A stretch of 64,000 bases of DNA from Ferrovibrio terrae (GTDB taxonomy: Bacteria; Pseudomonadota; Alphaproteobacteria; Ferrovibrionales; Ferrovibrionaceae). Location: the NCBI RefSeq assembly GCF_007197755.1, contig NZ_CP041636.1, positions 1,772,001 to 1,836,000 on the forward strand. The letters are read 5' to 3'. Positions 54,251 through 62,458 of the stretch are shown in pieces (the stretch's first letter is position 1; every line of letters starts with the position of its first letter). The notes beneath the pieces were generated by a model. It did no database searches, had not been told where the DNA came from, and saw only the letters and a list, made by a program, of their open reading frames with translations. A program made the position numbers and the translations under genes.

Positions 54251-54257
54251 CGGAATT

Positions 54258-54296
54258 GGCGGCAGCTTAGTTGCCGCCGGCTTGGTTGCCGATGGG
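54258..54296 (+). repeat. Hairpin and 15-bp tandem duplication after the PEP-mutase-family gene
   Basis: GGCGGCA (54258-54264) pairs with TGCCGCC (54272-54278), a 7-bp stem with a 7-nt loop and no T-run, so only a weak terminator candidate. TTAGTTGCCGCCGGC (54267-54281) is followed directly by TTGGTTGCCGATGGG (54282-54296), an imperfect 15-bp tandem copy. Confidence 0.45.
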
Positions 54297-54325
54297 GGCG
54301 GGGCAGGGCAGACTGTCGCTCCGCC

Positions 54326-55807
54326 ATGCGCCATATCCTGCCATATCTGCTTACCAGCCTGGCCCTGATTGCGGCCGGGGTGGCGGCGCATATCGTCACC
54401 AGTGTGACGCCGGTGGTGGCGGTGTCGCTGTTCTTCGTGCCGGTGGTGCTGGTCTCGGCGCTCGCCTTTGGCGTGTTCCTGGCGCTGTATGCCGCGATCT
54501 GCACGCTGGTCATTGCGGCCTATTTCTTCTATCCGCCCATCTTCTCGCTCGCCGTGCTCGACCCGGTGCAGATGGTCGATCTGGCGATCTTCACTGTGGT
54601 CGCGGCGGTGGTCGGGCCGCTGGCGGCCTGGGCGCGCAGTTCGGCACAGCGCATGCAGCAGCTTTACGACGTCGGCCGACATCTCGCCGCCGTGGCAGAA
54701 ACCCCCGAGATTCCGCAAGCCATCGCGTATCAGACCCAGCGGGTTGCCGGCGTTCCTTGCGCCGTGTTGCTGCACCAGGATGATGCCTGGACGGTCGCGG
54801 CGGTTTCGGGAATGGCCAATCCGCCCGAAGCCGATCTGATCGATGCGGCCTCGAGCTGGGTCATGGACAGGGACGGCGTACAGCGCAAAGTGGTGGAGGG
54901 CCCATGGGTTCTTTATGCGGTGCGCCACGGCAAACGACTGCTGGGCGGCCTGGCGCTGCATGGCAGCAGTACGGCGATGGAACCGGTCTTCCTGGCCGCG
55001 CTGATCGAACTGGTGGCCACTGCGCTGGAGCGCAAGCGCCTGGCCGAACGCAGCGAGATTGCCCGTATCGATGCCAAGGCGGACCAGTTGCGCGATGCAA
55101 TCATCAGTTCGATGTCACATGACCTGCGCACGCCGCTGGCCGCCATCCTCGGCTCTTCCTCAACGCTGGAGCGCTACGGCAACCTGTGCAGCGAAGAAGA
55201 GCGCACGGAACTGGTGGTCGCGATCCGCGAAGAGGCCGAACGGCTCGAGCATTTCATCGGCCGCCTGTTCGACCTCACTCGCATCCGGGCCGGCCGCCTG
55301 CATCCGGTGCTCGAGCCGACCGACCTGATCGATATCGTCGAGGCGGCGCTCCGACACTGCCACGGTCATCTTGAGGGCTATCACCTGCGCGTCGAACTGC
55401 CAGCCCACCTGCCCATGGTGACGGCGGATGCGGTGCTGCTGCAGCAGGCGCTGGTCAACGTGCTGGAAAACGCCGCCAAATACGCCTCGCCTGGCAGCCC
55501 GATCCTGATCGGCGCCTTTGCGGCTGCGCGTTATGTCGAACTTTTCGTGCGCGACAACGGCCGCGGCATGACCCCGGAACAGAGTCTGCAGGTCTTCGAC
55601 CAGTTTTATCGTGCCATCAGTCAGGTCGAGGAGCCGCATGGCACCGGCCTTGGCCTGACGATCAGCCGAGCCTTCATCGAAGCCAGCGGCGGGAGTATCA
55701 TGGCGGAAAGCGCCGGCCTGGGACAGGGCACCACGATGCGGATACGCCTGCCGATCATGGAATCCAGCGGCGCGGCCCAGGGCGAATATCGCGGAGTCGC
55801 GGAATGA
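54326..55807 (+). CDS. KdpD-like sensor histidine kinase lacking the KdpD N-terminal domain
   Basis: This 493-residue membrane kinase begins directly with a DUF4118-type four-helix region (about 5-105, AVSLFFVPVVLVSALAFGVF and IAAYFFYPPIFSLAVLDPVQ). A GAF-like domain (about 115-240) follows, then HisKA with the phospho-accepting His265 (SSMSHDLRTPLAAILGSSS), and HATPase_c motifs N (VLENAAKYASPG), G1 (VRDNGRGMTP) and G2 (PHGTGLGLTISRAF). The N-terminal KdpD/USP half of about 400 residues of genuine KdpD is missing. Its stop overlaps the response-regulator start by 4 nt. The signal is unknown; potassium sensing is not established. Confidence 0.9.
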   Translation: MRHILPYLLTSLALIAAGVAAHIVTSVTPVVAVSLFFVPVVLVSALAFGVFLALYAAICTLVIAAYFFYPPIFSLAVLDPVQMVDLAIFTVVAAVVGPLAAWARSSAQRMQQLYDVGRHLAAVAETPEIPQAIAYQTQRVAGVPCAVLLHQDDAWTVAAVSGMANPPEADLIDAASSWVMDRDGVQRKVVEGPWVLYAVRHGKRLLGGLALHGSSTAMEPVFLAALIELVATALERKRLAERSEIARIDAKADQLRDAIISSMSHDLRTPLAAILGSSSTLERYGNLCSEEERTELVVAIREEAERLEHFIGRLFDLTRIRAGRLHPVLEPTDLIDIVEAALRHCHGHLEGYHLRVELPAHLPMVTADAVLLQQALVNVLENAAKYASPGSPILIGAFAAARYVELFVRDNGRGMTPEQSLQVFDQFYRAISQVEEPHGTGLGLTISRAFIEASGGSIMAESAGLGQGTTMRIRLPIMESSGAAQGEYRGVAE

Positions 55808-56511
55808 ACAGTGCGCGTACCATCCTGGTCGTCGATGACGAGAAACAGATCAGACGTTTCCTGCGCACCGGCCTGTCGGTGCATGGCTATGAGGTGATTG
55901 AAGCCGAATCAGGCGCCGAAGCCCTTCGCGAGGCCTCCACGAAATCGCCCGACCTGGTGGTGCTCGACCTGCAGCTGGGCGACATGGACGGGCTGGATGT
56001 GCTGCAGCGGATTCGCGAATGGTCGTCGTTGCCGGTGCTGATCCTGTCGGTGCGCAACCGCGAGGTCGAGAAGGTGAAAGCGCTGGAGCTGGGCGCCGAC
56101 GATTACATCACCAAGCCCTTCGGCATCGCCGAATTCATTGCCCGGGTGAATGCGCTGCTGCGCCGCATCCCCGAAGTCGTCGCCCAGCCGGTCTTCGCCG
56201 TCGGTGACCTGAACATCGATATGGCGCGTCGCCAGGTGCTGCTTGCCGGCGCCGAGATCAGGCTGTCGCCTAAGGAATATGCCCTGCTGCAATACCTGAC
56301 CCGCCACGCCGGCAAGGTGGTGACGCATGAGCAGATGCTGAAGGAAATCTGGGGCGACGGCCATGCCGAGGATGCGCATTACCTGCGCATTTTCATGCGC
56401 AAGCTGCGCCAGAAGGTGGAACGCGACCCGACCCAGCCGCGCTATATCGTCACCGAGGTCGGCGTCGGCTATCGCCTGCGCGTGCAGGACCAGCTCGAAG
56501 CCTCATCCTGA
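55804..56511 (+). CDS. KdpE-like OmpR-family response regulator
   Basis: This 235-residue protein has a receiver domain with the acidic pair in ILVVDDEKQIRRF, the phospho-accepting Asp55 (DLVVLDLQLGDMDG) and the conserved Lys in GADDYITKPFG. A trans_reg_C winged helix follows (about 135-228, LSPKEYALLQYLTRHAGKVV and HYLRIFMRKLRQKVERDPTQ). It receives phosphate from the kinase upstream and binds DNA. No kdpFABC genes are present nearby, so its regulon is elsewhere. A terminator follows at 56530. Confidence 0.92.
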   Translation: MNSARTILVVDDEKQIRRFLRTGLSVHGYEVIEAESGAEALREASTKSPDLVVLDLQLGDMDGLDVLQRIREWSSLPVLILSVRNREVEKVKALELGADDYITKPFGIAEFIARVNALLRRIPEVVAQPVFAVGDLNIDMARRQVLLAGAEIRLSPKEYALLQYLTRHAGKVVTHEQMLKEIWGDGHAEDAHYLRIFMRKLRQKVERDPTQPRYIVTEVGVGYRLRVQDQLEASS

Positions 56512-56529
56512 ACGGATTGCCCGATAAAA

Positions 56530-56555
56530 AAGGCGCCGGGTTGCCCCGGCGCCTT
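56530..56555. terminator. Bidirectional terminator between the two-component genes and the MHS transporter gene
   Basis: The 11-bp stem AAGGCGCCGGG (56530-56540) with CCCGGCGCCTT (56545-56555) has a 4-nt loop. The plus-strand tail is CTTCG and the minus-strand tail is TTTTATC. It serves both convergent transcription units, best for the minus strand. Confidence 0.88.
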
Positions 56556-56577
56556 CTTCGTGTCCTGGCGACGACGA

Positions 56578-58293
56578 TTACTTGTCGTCGGCGAAGATGT
56601 CCTTGTTCCGGTTCTCCGGAACGAAGATCGCGCCGATGATCAGCGTGCCGACCGCGATCACGATCGGGTACCACAGGCCGGTGTAGATGTTGCCGGCTTC
56701 GGCGCTCATCGCGAAGGCAGTGGCCGGCAGCAGACCACCGAACCAGCCGTTACCGATATGGTAGGGCAGCGACATGCCAGTGTAGCGGATGCGGGTCGGG
56801 AAGAGTTCGACCAGCGCCGCGGCGATCGGGCCGTACACCATCGTGACCAGGATGATCAGGAAGGTGAGGAGCACGATCAGCTTGAGCGGCTGCGCCCGGA
56901 AGATGTCGAAGAAGCCCGAGGTCTTGACGATCTCGGTATTGGCGACACCCGGAACCGGATACCCGGCGGCGCCCAGCGCGTCGTTCACCGACTTGGTGAA
57001 GGCGGCCGGAACGGTCTTGGCTTCGTCGCCAGTCAGCTTGCTGGCGTCGTAGGAGTGGATCTCCTTGCCGGCGATCTTCACCACCGTTTCGGTCGCACCC
57101 GCCTTGCTCTCGGTGGTGTACTGCACCGAGCTGCGCGCGAGCGTCGCCTTGGCGATGTCGCAGGCCGTGGTGAACTTCGAGGTGCCCGTCGGGTTGAACT
57201 GGAACGAGCAGTTCTTCGCGTCGGCGATCACCACCACCTCAACCGACTGATGCGCCTTGTGCAGCTGCGGGTTGGCGGTTGCGGTGATGTAGTTGAACAC
57301 CGGGAAGTAAGTGATGGCTGCGATCAGGCAGCCGGCCAGGATGATTACCTTGCGGCCGACACGGTCGGACAGCGAGCCAAAGAACACGAAGCCGCCGGTA
57401 CCGATGATCAGCGCCCATGCGATCAGCACGTTCGTGGTCAGCAGGTCGACGCGCAGCACGTTCTGCAGGAAGAACAGGGCGTAGAACTGGCCAGTATACC
57501 ACACCACGGCCTGACCGGCGGTGAGGCCGAGCAGGGCGATCAGGGCGAACTTGGCGTTCTTCCACTGGCCGAAGGCTTCCGACAGCGGCGCCTTCGAGGT
57601 GCGACCCTCTTCCTTCATCTTGGTGAAGGCCGGGCTCTCTTCCATCTGCATGCGGATGTAGACCGAGATGATCAGCAGGAAGATCGAGAGCAGGAACGGC
57701 ACGCGCCAGCCCCAGTCGGCGAAGTCCTTCTCACCGAGGTAGCTGCGGCAGGCCAGGATGACCAGCAGCGACATCAGCAGGCCGAGCGTGGCCGTGGTCT
57801 GGATCCAGCTGGTGAAGTAACCGCGACGGTCCTGCGGGGCGTGTTCCGCCACGTAGACCACGGCGCCGCCGTATTCACCGCCGAGCGCCAGACCCTGCAG
57901 CATGCGCAACGCGATCAGGATGATCGGCGCGGCCCAGCCGATGCTGGCATAGCCGGGCAGCAGGCCGACCAGGAAGGTCGAGGTGCCCATGATCAGGATG
58001 GTCATGAGGAAGGTATATTTGCGGCCGACAATATCGCCGAGGCGACCGAAGACCAGCGCACCGAACGGGCGGACCAGGAAGCCGGCGGCGAAGGCGAGCA
58101 GCGCGAAGACGTTGCGCGTCGCTTCCGGGAATGCCGAGAAGAACTGCGCGCCGATCATCGCGGCCAGCGAACCGTAGAGATAAAAATCGTACCATTCGAA
58201 GATGGTGCCGGCGGACGAGGCGAGAATGACTCGCTTCTCATCCTTGGTCATCGGCCGACGGCGCCCGCCGTCGGCAGCAATATTGGCGCTCAT
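56578..58293 (-). CDS. MHS-family major facilitator transporter with a large periplasmic insert
   Basis: This 571-residue protein follows the metabolite:H+ symporter pattern: SSAGTIFEWYDFYLYGSLAA in TM1, motif A FGRLGDIVGRKYTFLMT, RMLQGLALGGEYGGAVVYVA in TM4, and GSLSDRVGRKVIILAG before TM9. After TM9 an extra segment of about 125 residues (about 342-467) intervenes before TM10 (LKLIVLLTFLIILVTMVYGP). Topology puts it in the periplasm; it has two cysteines (362 and 378) and otherwise soluble character. The family usually has about 430-450 residues. MHS proteins import organic acids and osmolytes. Substrate unknown. Confidence 0.88.
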   Translation of the reverse strand: MSANIAADGGRRRPMTKDEKRVILASSAGTIFEWYDFYLYGSLAAMIGAQFFSAFPEATRNVFALLAFAAGFLVRPFGALVFGRLGDIVGRKYTFLMTILIMGTSTFLVGLLPGYASIGWAAPIILIALRMLQGLALGGEYGGAVVYVAEHAPQDRRGYFTSWIQTTATLGLLMSLLVILACRSYLGEKDFADWGWRVPFLLSIFLLIISVYIRMQMEESPAFTKMKEEGRTSKAPLSEAFGQWKNAKFALIALLGLTAGQAVVWYTGQFYALFFLQNVLRVDLLTTNVLIAWALIIGTGGFVFFGSLSDRVGRKVIILAGCLIAAITYFPVFNYITATANPQLHKAHQSVEVVVIADAKNCSFQFNPTGTSKFTTACDIAKATLARSSVQYTTESKAGATETVVKIAGKEIHSYDASKLTGDEAKTVPAAFTKSVNDALGAAGYPVPGVANTEIVKTSGFFDIFRAQPLKLIVLLTFLIILVTMVYGPIAAALVELFPTRIRYTGMSLPYHIGNGWFGGLLPATAFAMSAEAGNIYTGLWYPIVIAVGTLIIGAIFVPENRNKDIFADDK

Positions 58294-58385
58294 GAGCGTT
58301 CCCTTCCCTTGTGAAGCGGTCGCGGCTTTTCAAGCGCGCGATCCGATGGGGAATCATAAATTGTTGAGGTATCGGAGTGGGATAG

Positions 58386-58480
58386 ACCAAGGTCAAAAGC
58401 ACCCCCCGACCTTGGTGGAGGCGCATGCGGCGTTTCGTATACGCGTTGTTTACAGGGTGACTCGCGTTTGTTTATACGCA
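58386..58480. promoter_or_regulatory. Hairpin and spaced repeats upstream of the MHS transporter gene
   Basis: ACCAAGGTC (58386-58394) and GACCTTGGT (58408-58416) form a 9-bp inverted repeat. Further out, GCGTTGTTTA (58443-58452) and GCGTTTGTTTA (58464-58474) are direct repeats 21 bp apart, flanked by TATACGC (58438-58444) and TATACGC (58473-58479). The block lies about 90-190 bp before the transporter start on the minus strand and is unusually AT-rich. It is a plausible promoter-operator. Confidence 0.5.
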
Positions 58481-58576
58481 TGAAGAAAGAGCGCAAGAAT
58501 ACGGTCTTTTCTGATCGTCACCGCATAGCCGGTCGGCCGCGCCGCGCCGCGCTTCGCTATCTGGCCTTCAGACGAT

Positions 58577-60082
58577 TCAAACCGGCTTGCTGCGGGTGAG
58601 CGGTGCGGCGGTGAAGGGAGAAGCGCCGCCGCCCAGCAGCACGCCGCCTTTGCTCTTGCGCGCGAATGGCAATTCGACCAGCGGCGGGATCGGGCACTGA
58701 TACGGCGCACCGGCGGTGCGCTTCTCCCATTCGCTGCGCGCCTGCTTCAGCAGGTCTTCATCGGTCAGTGCATCGATGGCAGTGGCTGCCATCGCCTTGG
58801 CCGCCTGCGCCATGGCCTTATGCGCGGCTGGCTGCTTGCCCTGTGCCACCAGCTGCCAGGAATGGCCCGGCGTGCCGACGGCAAAACACGGACCCCAGCA
58901 CTGAACAGTGGGCGTCAGCCAGCTGACATCACCTACATCGGTGGAGCCATAGAGCTGTCGCGGCGTGCCGTTGAACGGCAGGATGCCGTCATGCAGCGGC
59001 TTGTCGTAGGTGGTCGGCTCGCCGACGCTGCGCAAACTGGAGAACACATCTTCCGGCGTCAGCGCCTCGCGCCGCATCCTGTCGGCGAAGGCGCGGTCGG
59101 CGTCGTCAAAGGCCACCGGGCCCAGCGCCTCGATATTGCGATGCATGGCCCATTCCAGCGCCGTGTTGGGCAGCACTTCGGAACAGGCCTTGTCGAAATC
59201 GACAAAGGCCTGCGTCTCGGTCATCAGCGCGGCGCCCTCGGCGATCTTCTTCACCCGCTCGAACAACTGGGTGGCCGCGGCGACGGTGGGCGCGCGCACC
59301 AGATACAACACCTCGGCAGTGGCCTGCACCACATTGGGCGAAATGCCGCCGGTATCGGTGACGGCGTAATGTACGCGCGCATTGGCCGGCATGTGCTCGC
59401 GCATGTAGTTGACGCCGACATTCATCAGTTCCACGGCATCCAGCGCACTGCGGCCCAGATGCGGGGCGCTGGCGGCATGTGCCGCGCGACCCTGGAAACG
59501 GAAATAGGCCTGGATATTGGCCAGGGTGTTTACCGACATCACGCCCCAGAAGTTGCCGGGGTGCCAGCAGATCGCGGCATCCAGATCCTTGAACAGTCCG
59601 GCGCGGGCCATGAAGGTCTTGCCCGAACCGCCTTCTTCCGCCGGGCAGCCGTAGTAGCGCACGCGGCCGGGAATCTTATGGGCGGCCAGATGATCCTTCA
59701 CGGCAATCGCCGCCAGCACCGCACCGGCGCCCAGCAGGTTGTGGCCGCAGCCCTGGCCATTCGCCTGCGCCGTCGGCCGGCGTTCGGTCACGCCCGCCGT
59801 CTGGCCCAAGCCGGACAGGGCATCGTATTCGCCGAGCAAACCAATCAGCGGACCATTGCCGCCGCCGCTGTCATGGCCGGCTTCCGCCATGAAGGCGGTG
59901 GGAATGCCGGCAATATCGCGCGTCACGCGAAAGCCCTCTTTTTCCAGCAGCGCGATCTGTGCCGCCACGGCGCCATGCTCCTGGTAGCGCAACTCGGCCA
60001 GGTCCCAGACCGCGTCGCTCATGGCGATGCAGGTATCGGCTTTGGCGTCGCACATTGCTGCAATGTCGGTAATGGTCTGCAT
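58577..60082 (-). CDS. M20-family amidohydrolase (AbgB / p-aminobenzoyl-glutamate hydrolase-like)
   Basis: This 501-residue metallo-amidohydrolase has GLLGEYDALSGLGQTAGVTE, the metal ligands in NGQGCGHNLLGAGA, YYGCPAEEGGSGKTFMARAG and the dimerisation/lid domain with YFRFQGRAAHAASAPHLGRS. TDVGDVSWLTPTVQCWGPC and GTPGHSWQLVAQGK come late. This is the AbgB pattern: cleavage of amide bonds in p-aminobenzoyl-glutamate-like or dipeptide substrates. I chose the ATG at 60082; a GTG at 60091 is an alternative. It is divergent from a peptide-type binding protein gene, which suggests uptake of its substrate. Confidence 0.88.
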   Translation of the reverse strand: MQTITDIAAMCDAKADTCIAMSDAVWDLAELRYQEHGAVAAQIALLEKEGFRVTRDIAGIPTAFMAEAGHDSGGGNGPLIGLLGEYDALSGLGQTAGVTERRPTAQANGQGCGHNLLGAGAVLAAIAVKDHLAAHKIPGRVRYYGCPAEEGGSGKTFMARAGLFKDLDAAICWHPGNFWGVMSVNTLANIQAYFRFQGRAAHAASAPHLGRSALDAVELMNVGVNYMREHMPANARVHYAVTDTGGISPNVVQATAEVLYLVRAPTVAAATQLFERVKKIAEGAALMTETQAFVDFDKACSEVLPNTALEWAMHRNIEALGPVAFDDADRAFADRMRREALTPEDVFSSLRSVGEPTTYDKPLHDGILPFNGTPRQLYGSTDVGDVSWLTPTVQCWGPCFAVGTPGHSWQLVAQGKQPAAHKAMAQAAKAMAATAIDALTDEDLLKQARSEWEKRTAGAPYQCPIPPLVELPFARKSKGGVLLGGGASPFTAAPLTRSKPV

Positions 60083-60192
60083 GTGGTTCACGTCTTTTTG
60101 CGCTTTCAGGGAGGCCTAACTCCTTCTACTCTGAACTCCTGACTGCGGTAAGGGCAACAGACCCGAGGCCGCAAAATAGCGGGGACATAACG

Positions 60193-61776
60193 ATGACGCA
60201 GCCTGAACATTTCCATCGCCGGATGGCGCTCGTGCTGACCAGCGCAGTCGCGCTCGGTCTGGCATTGCCGGCCGCAGCGCAGGAGCTCAAGATCGGTCTG
60301 AAGACCGAGCCCAGCTCGCTCGATCCACAGTATCACGCGCTGACACCGAACCTGCAGATCGCCTTCCATATCCATGATGCCGTCACCATGGCCGACAAGG
60401 ATGGCAAGATCTATCCGGGCCTGGCCGTATCGTGGAAACCGCTCGACGACACCACCTGGGAATTCAAGCTGCGGCCGAATGTGAAATTCTCCGACGGCTC
60501 GCCCTTCACCGCGGAAGACGTGGTCTACACCTACCAGCGCGCCGCCAAGGTGCCGAACAGCCCGTCGCCCTACACGGTCTACACGCGGCAGATCGCGGGT
60601 TACGAGATCGTCGATCCACTCACGCTGCGCATCAAGACCGATGGTCCGGCACCGGCGCTGCCGCTCGATATGTCCAACATGCCGATCATGCCGAAGAAAA
60701 TCGCCAAGGCGGAAATCGCCGAAGGCGTGACGTCTGAATCGCTCAACCAGGGCCAGGGCCTGATCGGCACCGGCCCTTACAAGTTCGTCGAATGGAAGCG
60801 CGGCACCCAGCTGGTGCTGGAACGCAACGATGCCTACTGGGGCAACAAGGGACACTGGAAGACGGTGACGTTCCGCCCGATGAGCAATTCGGCAGCACGC
60901 ACCGCTTCGATGCTGGCCGGCGACGTCGACCTGATCGAGGATCCGCCGACCGACGATATCGAGAAGCTCAAGAAAGATCCGAAGCTGAATGTCAGCCAGG
61001 CGGTGTCGAACCGCATCATCTACATTCACCTCGATCATGTTGGCGAACCCAGCGTCGGCATCGAGGGCACGACCAAGAATCCGCTGAAGGACAAGCGGGT
61101 GCGCCAGGCGCTCTCGCTCGCCATCGATCGCGATGCGATTTCCTCCCGCATCATGGAGAATCTCGCCATTCCGGCCGCAGACTTCCTGCCCTTCCCGATG
61201 TTCGGCACGCGCAAGGATGCCAAGCCGGACAAGTATGACCTGAACAAGGCCAAGGCGCTGCTGGCCGAAGCCGGCTATCCCGATGGCTTTGGCATTTCGC
61301 TCGGCACGCCGAACGGCCGCTACATCAACGACATCAAGGTGGCGCAGGCCATTGCGGCGATGTGGACGCGCGCCGGCGTGAAGACCAAGGTCGATTCGGC
61401 CGTGCCGCCGGTCTTCTTCAAGAACCGCGACGAGTTGAAATACAGTGCCTATATGGCCGGCTGGTCGTCGCAGGAAATGAGCAACGCCCTGCGCTCGCTG
61501 GTCGCCACGCCGAACCGCGAAAAGGGCATGGGCACCACCAACAAGGGGCGGTATTCCAACCCGGCCATGGATGCCAAGTTGCTGCAGGCCATGGGTACGG
61601 TGGACGACGAGAAGCGCTCGGCCCTGCTGCAGGAAGCCAGCAAGATGGTGGTCGAGGATTACGGCCTGCTGCCGCTGCATTTCGAGCAGTCGGCCTGGGC
61701 GATGAAAAAGACCATCAACTATCCCGGCCGCAACGACCAGATGGTGCGTGCCGACTACATCATGCCCGCCAAGTAA
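60193..61776 (+). CDS. Peptide-type ABC transporter substrate-binding protein (SBP family 5)
   Basis: This 527-residue periplasmic protein has a Sec signal peptide (1-33, cleavage after PAAAQ) and SBP_bac_5 features: IGLKTEPSSLDPQYHALTPN, KDGKIYPGLAVSWKPLDDTT, VKFSDGSPFTAEDVVYTYQR and QALSLAIDRDAISSRIMENL. No permease or ATPase gene follows; a terminator comes directly after. It lies divergent from the M20 amidohydrolase, so the two may share a regulator and substrate. Ligand unknown. Confidence 0.9.
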   Translation: MTQPEHFHRRMALVLTSAVALGLALPAAAQELKIGLKTEPSSLDPQYHALTPNLQIAFHIHDAVTMADKDGKIYPGLAVSWKPLDDTTWEFKLRPNVKFSDGSPFTAEDVVYTYQRAAKVPNSPSPYTVYTRQIAGYEIVDPLTLRIKTDGPAPALPLDMSNMPIMPKKIAKAEIAEGVTSESLNQGQGLIGTGPYKFVEWKRGTQLVLERNDAYWGNKGHWKTVTFRPMSNSAARTASMLAGDVDLIEDPPTDDIEKLKKDPKLNVSQAVSNRIIYIHLDHVGEPSVGIEGTTKNPLKDKRVRQALSLAIDRDAISSRIMENLAIPAADFLPFPMFGTRKDAKPDKYDLNKAKALLAEAGYPDGFGISLGTPNGRYINDIKVAQAIAAMWTRAGVKTKVDSAVPPVFFKNRDELKYSAYMAGWSSQEMSNALRSLVATPNREKGMGTTNKGRYSNPAMDAKLLQAMGTVDDEKRSALLQEASKMVVEDYGLLPLHFEQSAWAMKKTINYPGRNDQMVRADYIMPAK

Positions 61777-61800
61777 GCGACGGGCTCCGGACGTGGAAAG

Positions 61801-61827
61801 GGCCGCAGCGATGCGGCCTTTTTTTTT
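61801..61827 (+). terminator. Rho-independent terminator after the peptide-binding-protein gene
   Basis: The stem GGCCGCA (61801-61807) with TGCGGCC (61812-61818) has a GCGA loop and is followed by nine T. It is 24 nt after the stop at 61776. The strong terminator explains why this binding protein has no co-transcribed permeases. Confidence 0.92.
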
Positions 61828-61844
61828 ATGGATGGCGAAGACGG

Positions 61845-62438
61845 TCAGTCGGCATGCTTGCCCTTCTGCCAGCCGGTGTGTTCCAGATTGCGGCTGCCGG
61901 CTTCGATGCCGATATCTTCCAGTGTCGTGGCCATTGAATCGTTCCAGCGATTGAGGAAGCCGAACAGCGCCACCACGCCGACGATTTCCACGATCTCGTC
62001 TTCGTTCCAGTGCTGACGCAGGGCCTGCTGGATATCCGGTGTGACTGCATTCGGCACGCAGGCGGCGGCCAGTGCGAAATCGAAGGCTGCCCGTTCCGCC
62101 GAAGTGAAATGTGGGCTCTTCTGGTATTCCCAGATATCGCGCAGCCGTTCCGGGCTGGCACCGAAGCGTTCGGCGGCCAGAATCGTATGAGCCTCGCAGT
62201 AGTGGCAGCCGGCGGCATGCGAGGCGACATAGCCGATCAGGCGCTTCTGCTCGGCGGTCACGCGGCCGCCAGTCTCCATCACGGCCTTGTTCAGGTCGGT
62301 GAAGGCGCGGGCGATGGCTGGCCGACGCTGCATGGTCAGCACGCTGTTCGGCACCACACCCAGAGGGCCGCGGAAAAACTGGACCAGGTCGACAAGATCG
62401 GGATTGTGGTCTTCAGGCAGCGGCGTAACCAGGGGCAT
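61845..62438 (-). CDS. Carboxymuconolactone decarboxylase / AhpD-like protein
   Basis: This 197-residue all-helical protein has the AhpD redox signature: E63-x ... ASHAAGCHYCEAHTILAAE with Cys78, Cys81 and His84 (CxxC-x-x-H), followed by FTSAERAAFDFALAAACVPN and HWNEDEIVEIVGVVALFGFL. It belongs to the peroxidase-related alkylhydroperoxidase-like group of the CMD superfamily, probably a thiol-dependent peroxide reductase. It follows the acyl-CoA synthetase gene after 20 nt on the same strand and may be co-transcribed with it. Confidence 0.87.
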   Translation of the reverse strand: MPLVTPLPEDHNPDLVDLVQFFRGPLGVVPNSVLTMQRRPAIARAFTDLNKAVMETGGRVTAEQKRLIGYVASHAAGCHYCEAHTILAAERFGASPERLRDIWEYQKSPHFTSAERAAFDFALAAACVPNAVTPDIQQALRQHWNEDEIVEIVGVVALFGFLNRWNDSMATTLEDIGIEAGSRNLEHTGWQKGKHAD

Positions 62439-62458
62439 GAACGGCCTTTCAAAAAAAC

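Noticed and set aside
56560-58314. A long plus-strand open frame opposite the MHS transporter
   Set aside because: It has no ribosome site and no recognisable domain; the transporter motifs on the minus strand are clear.
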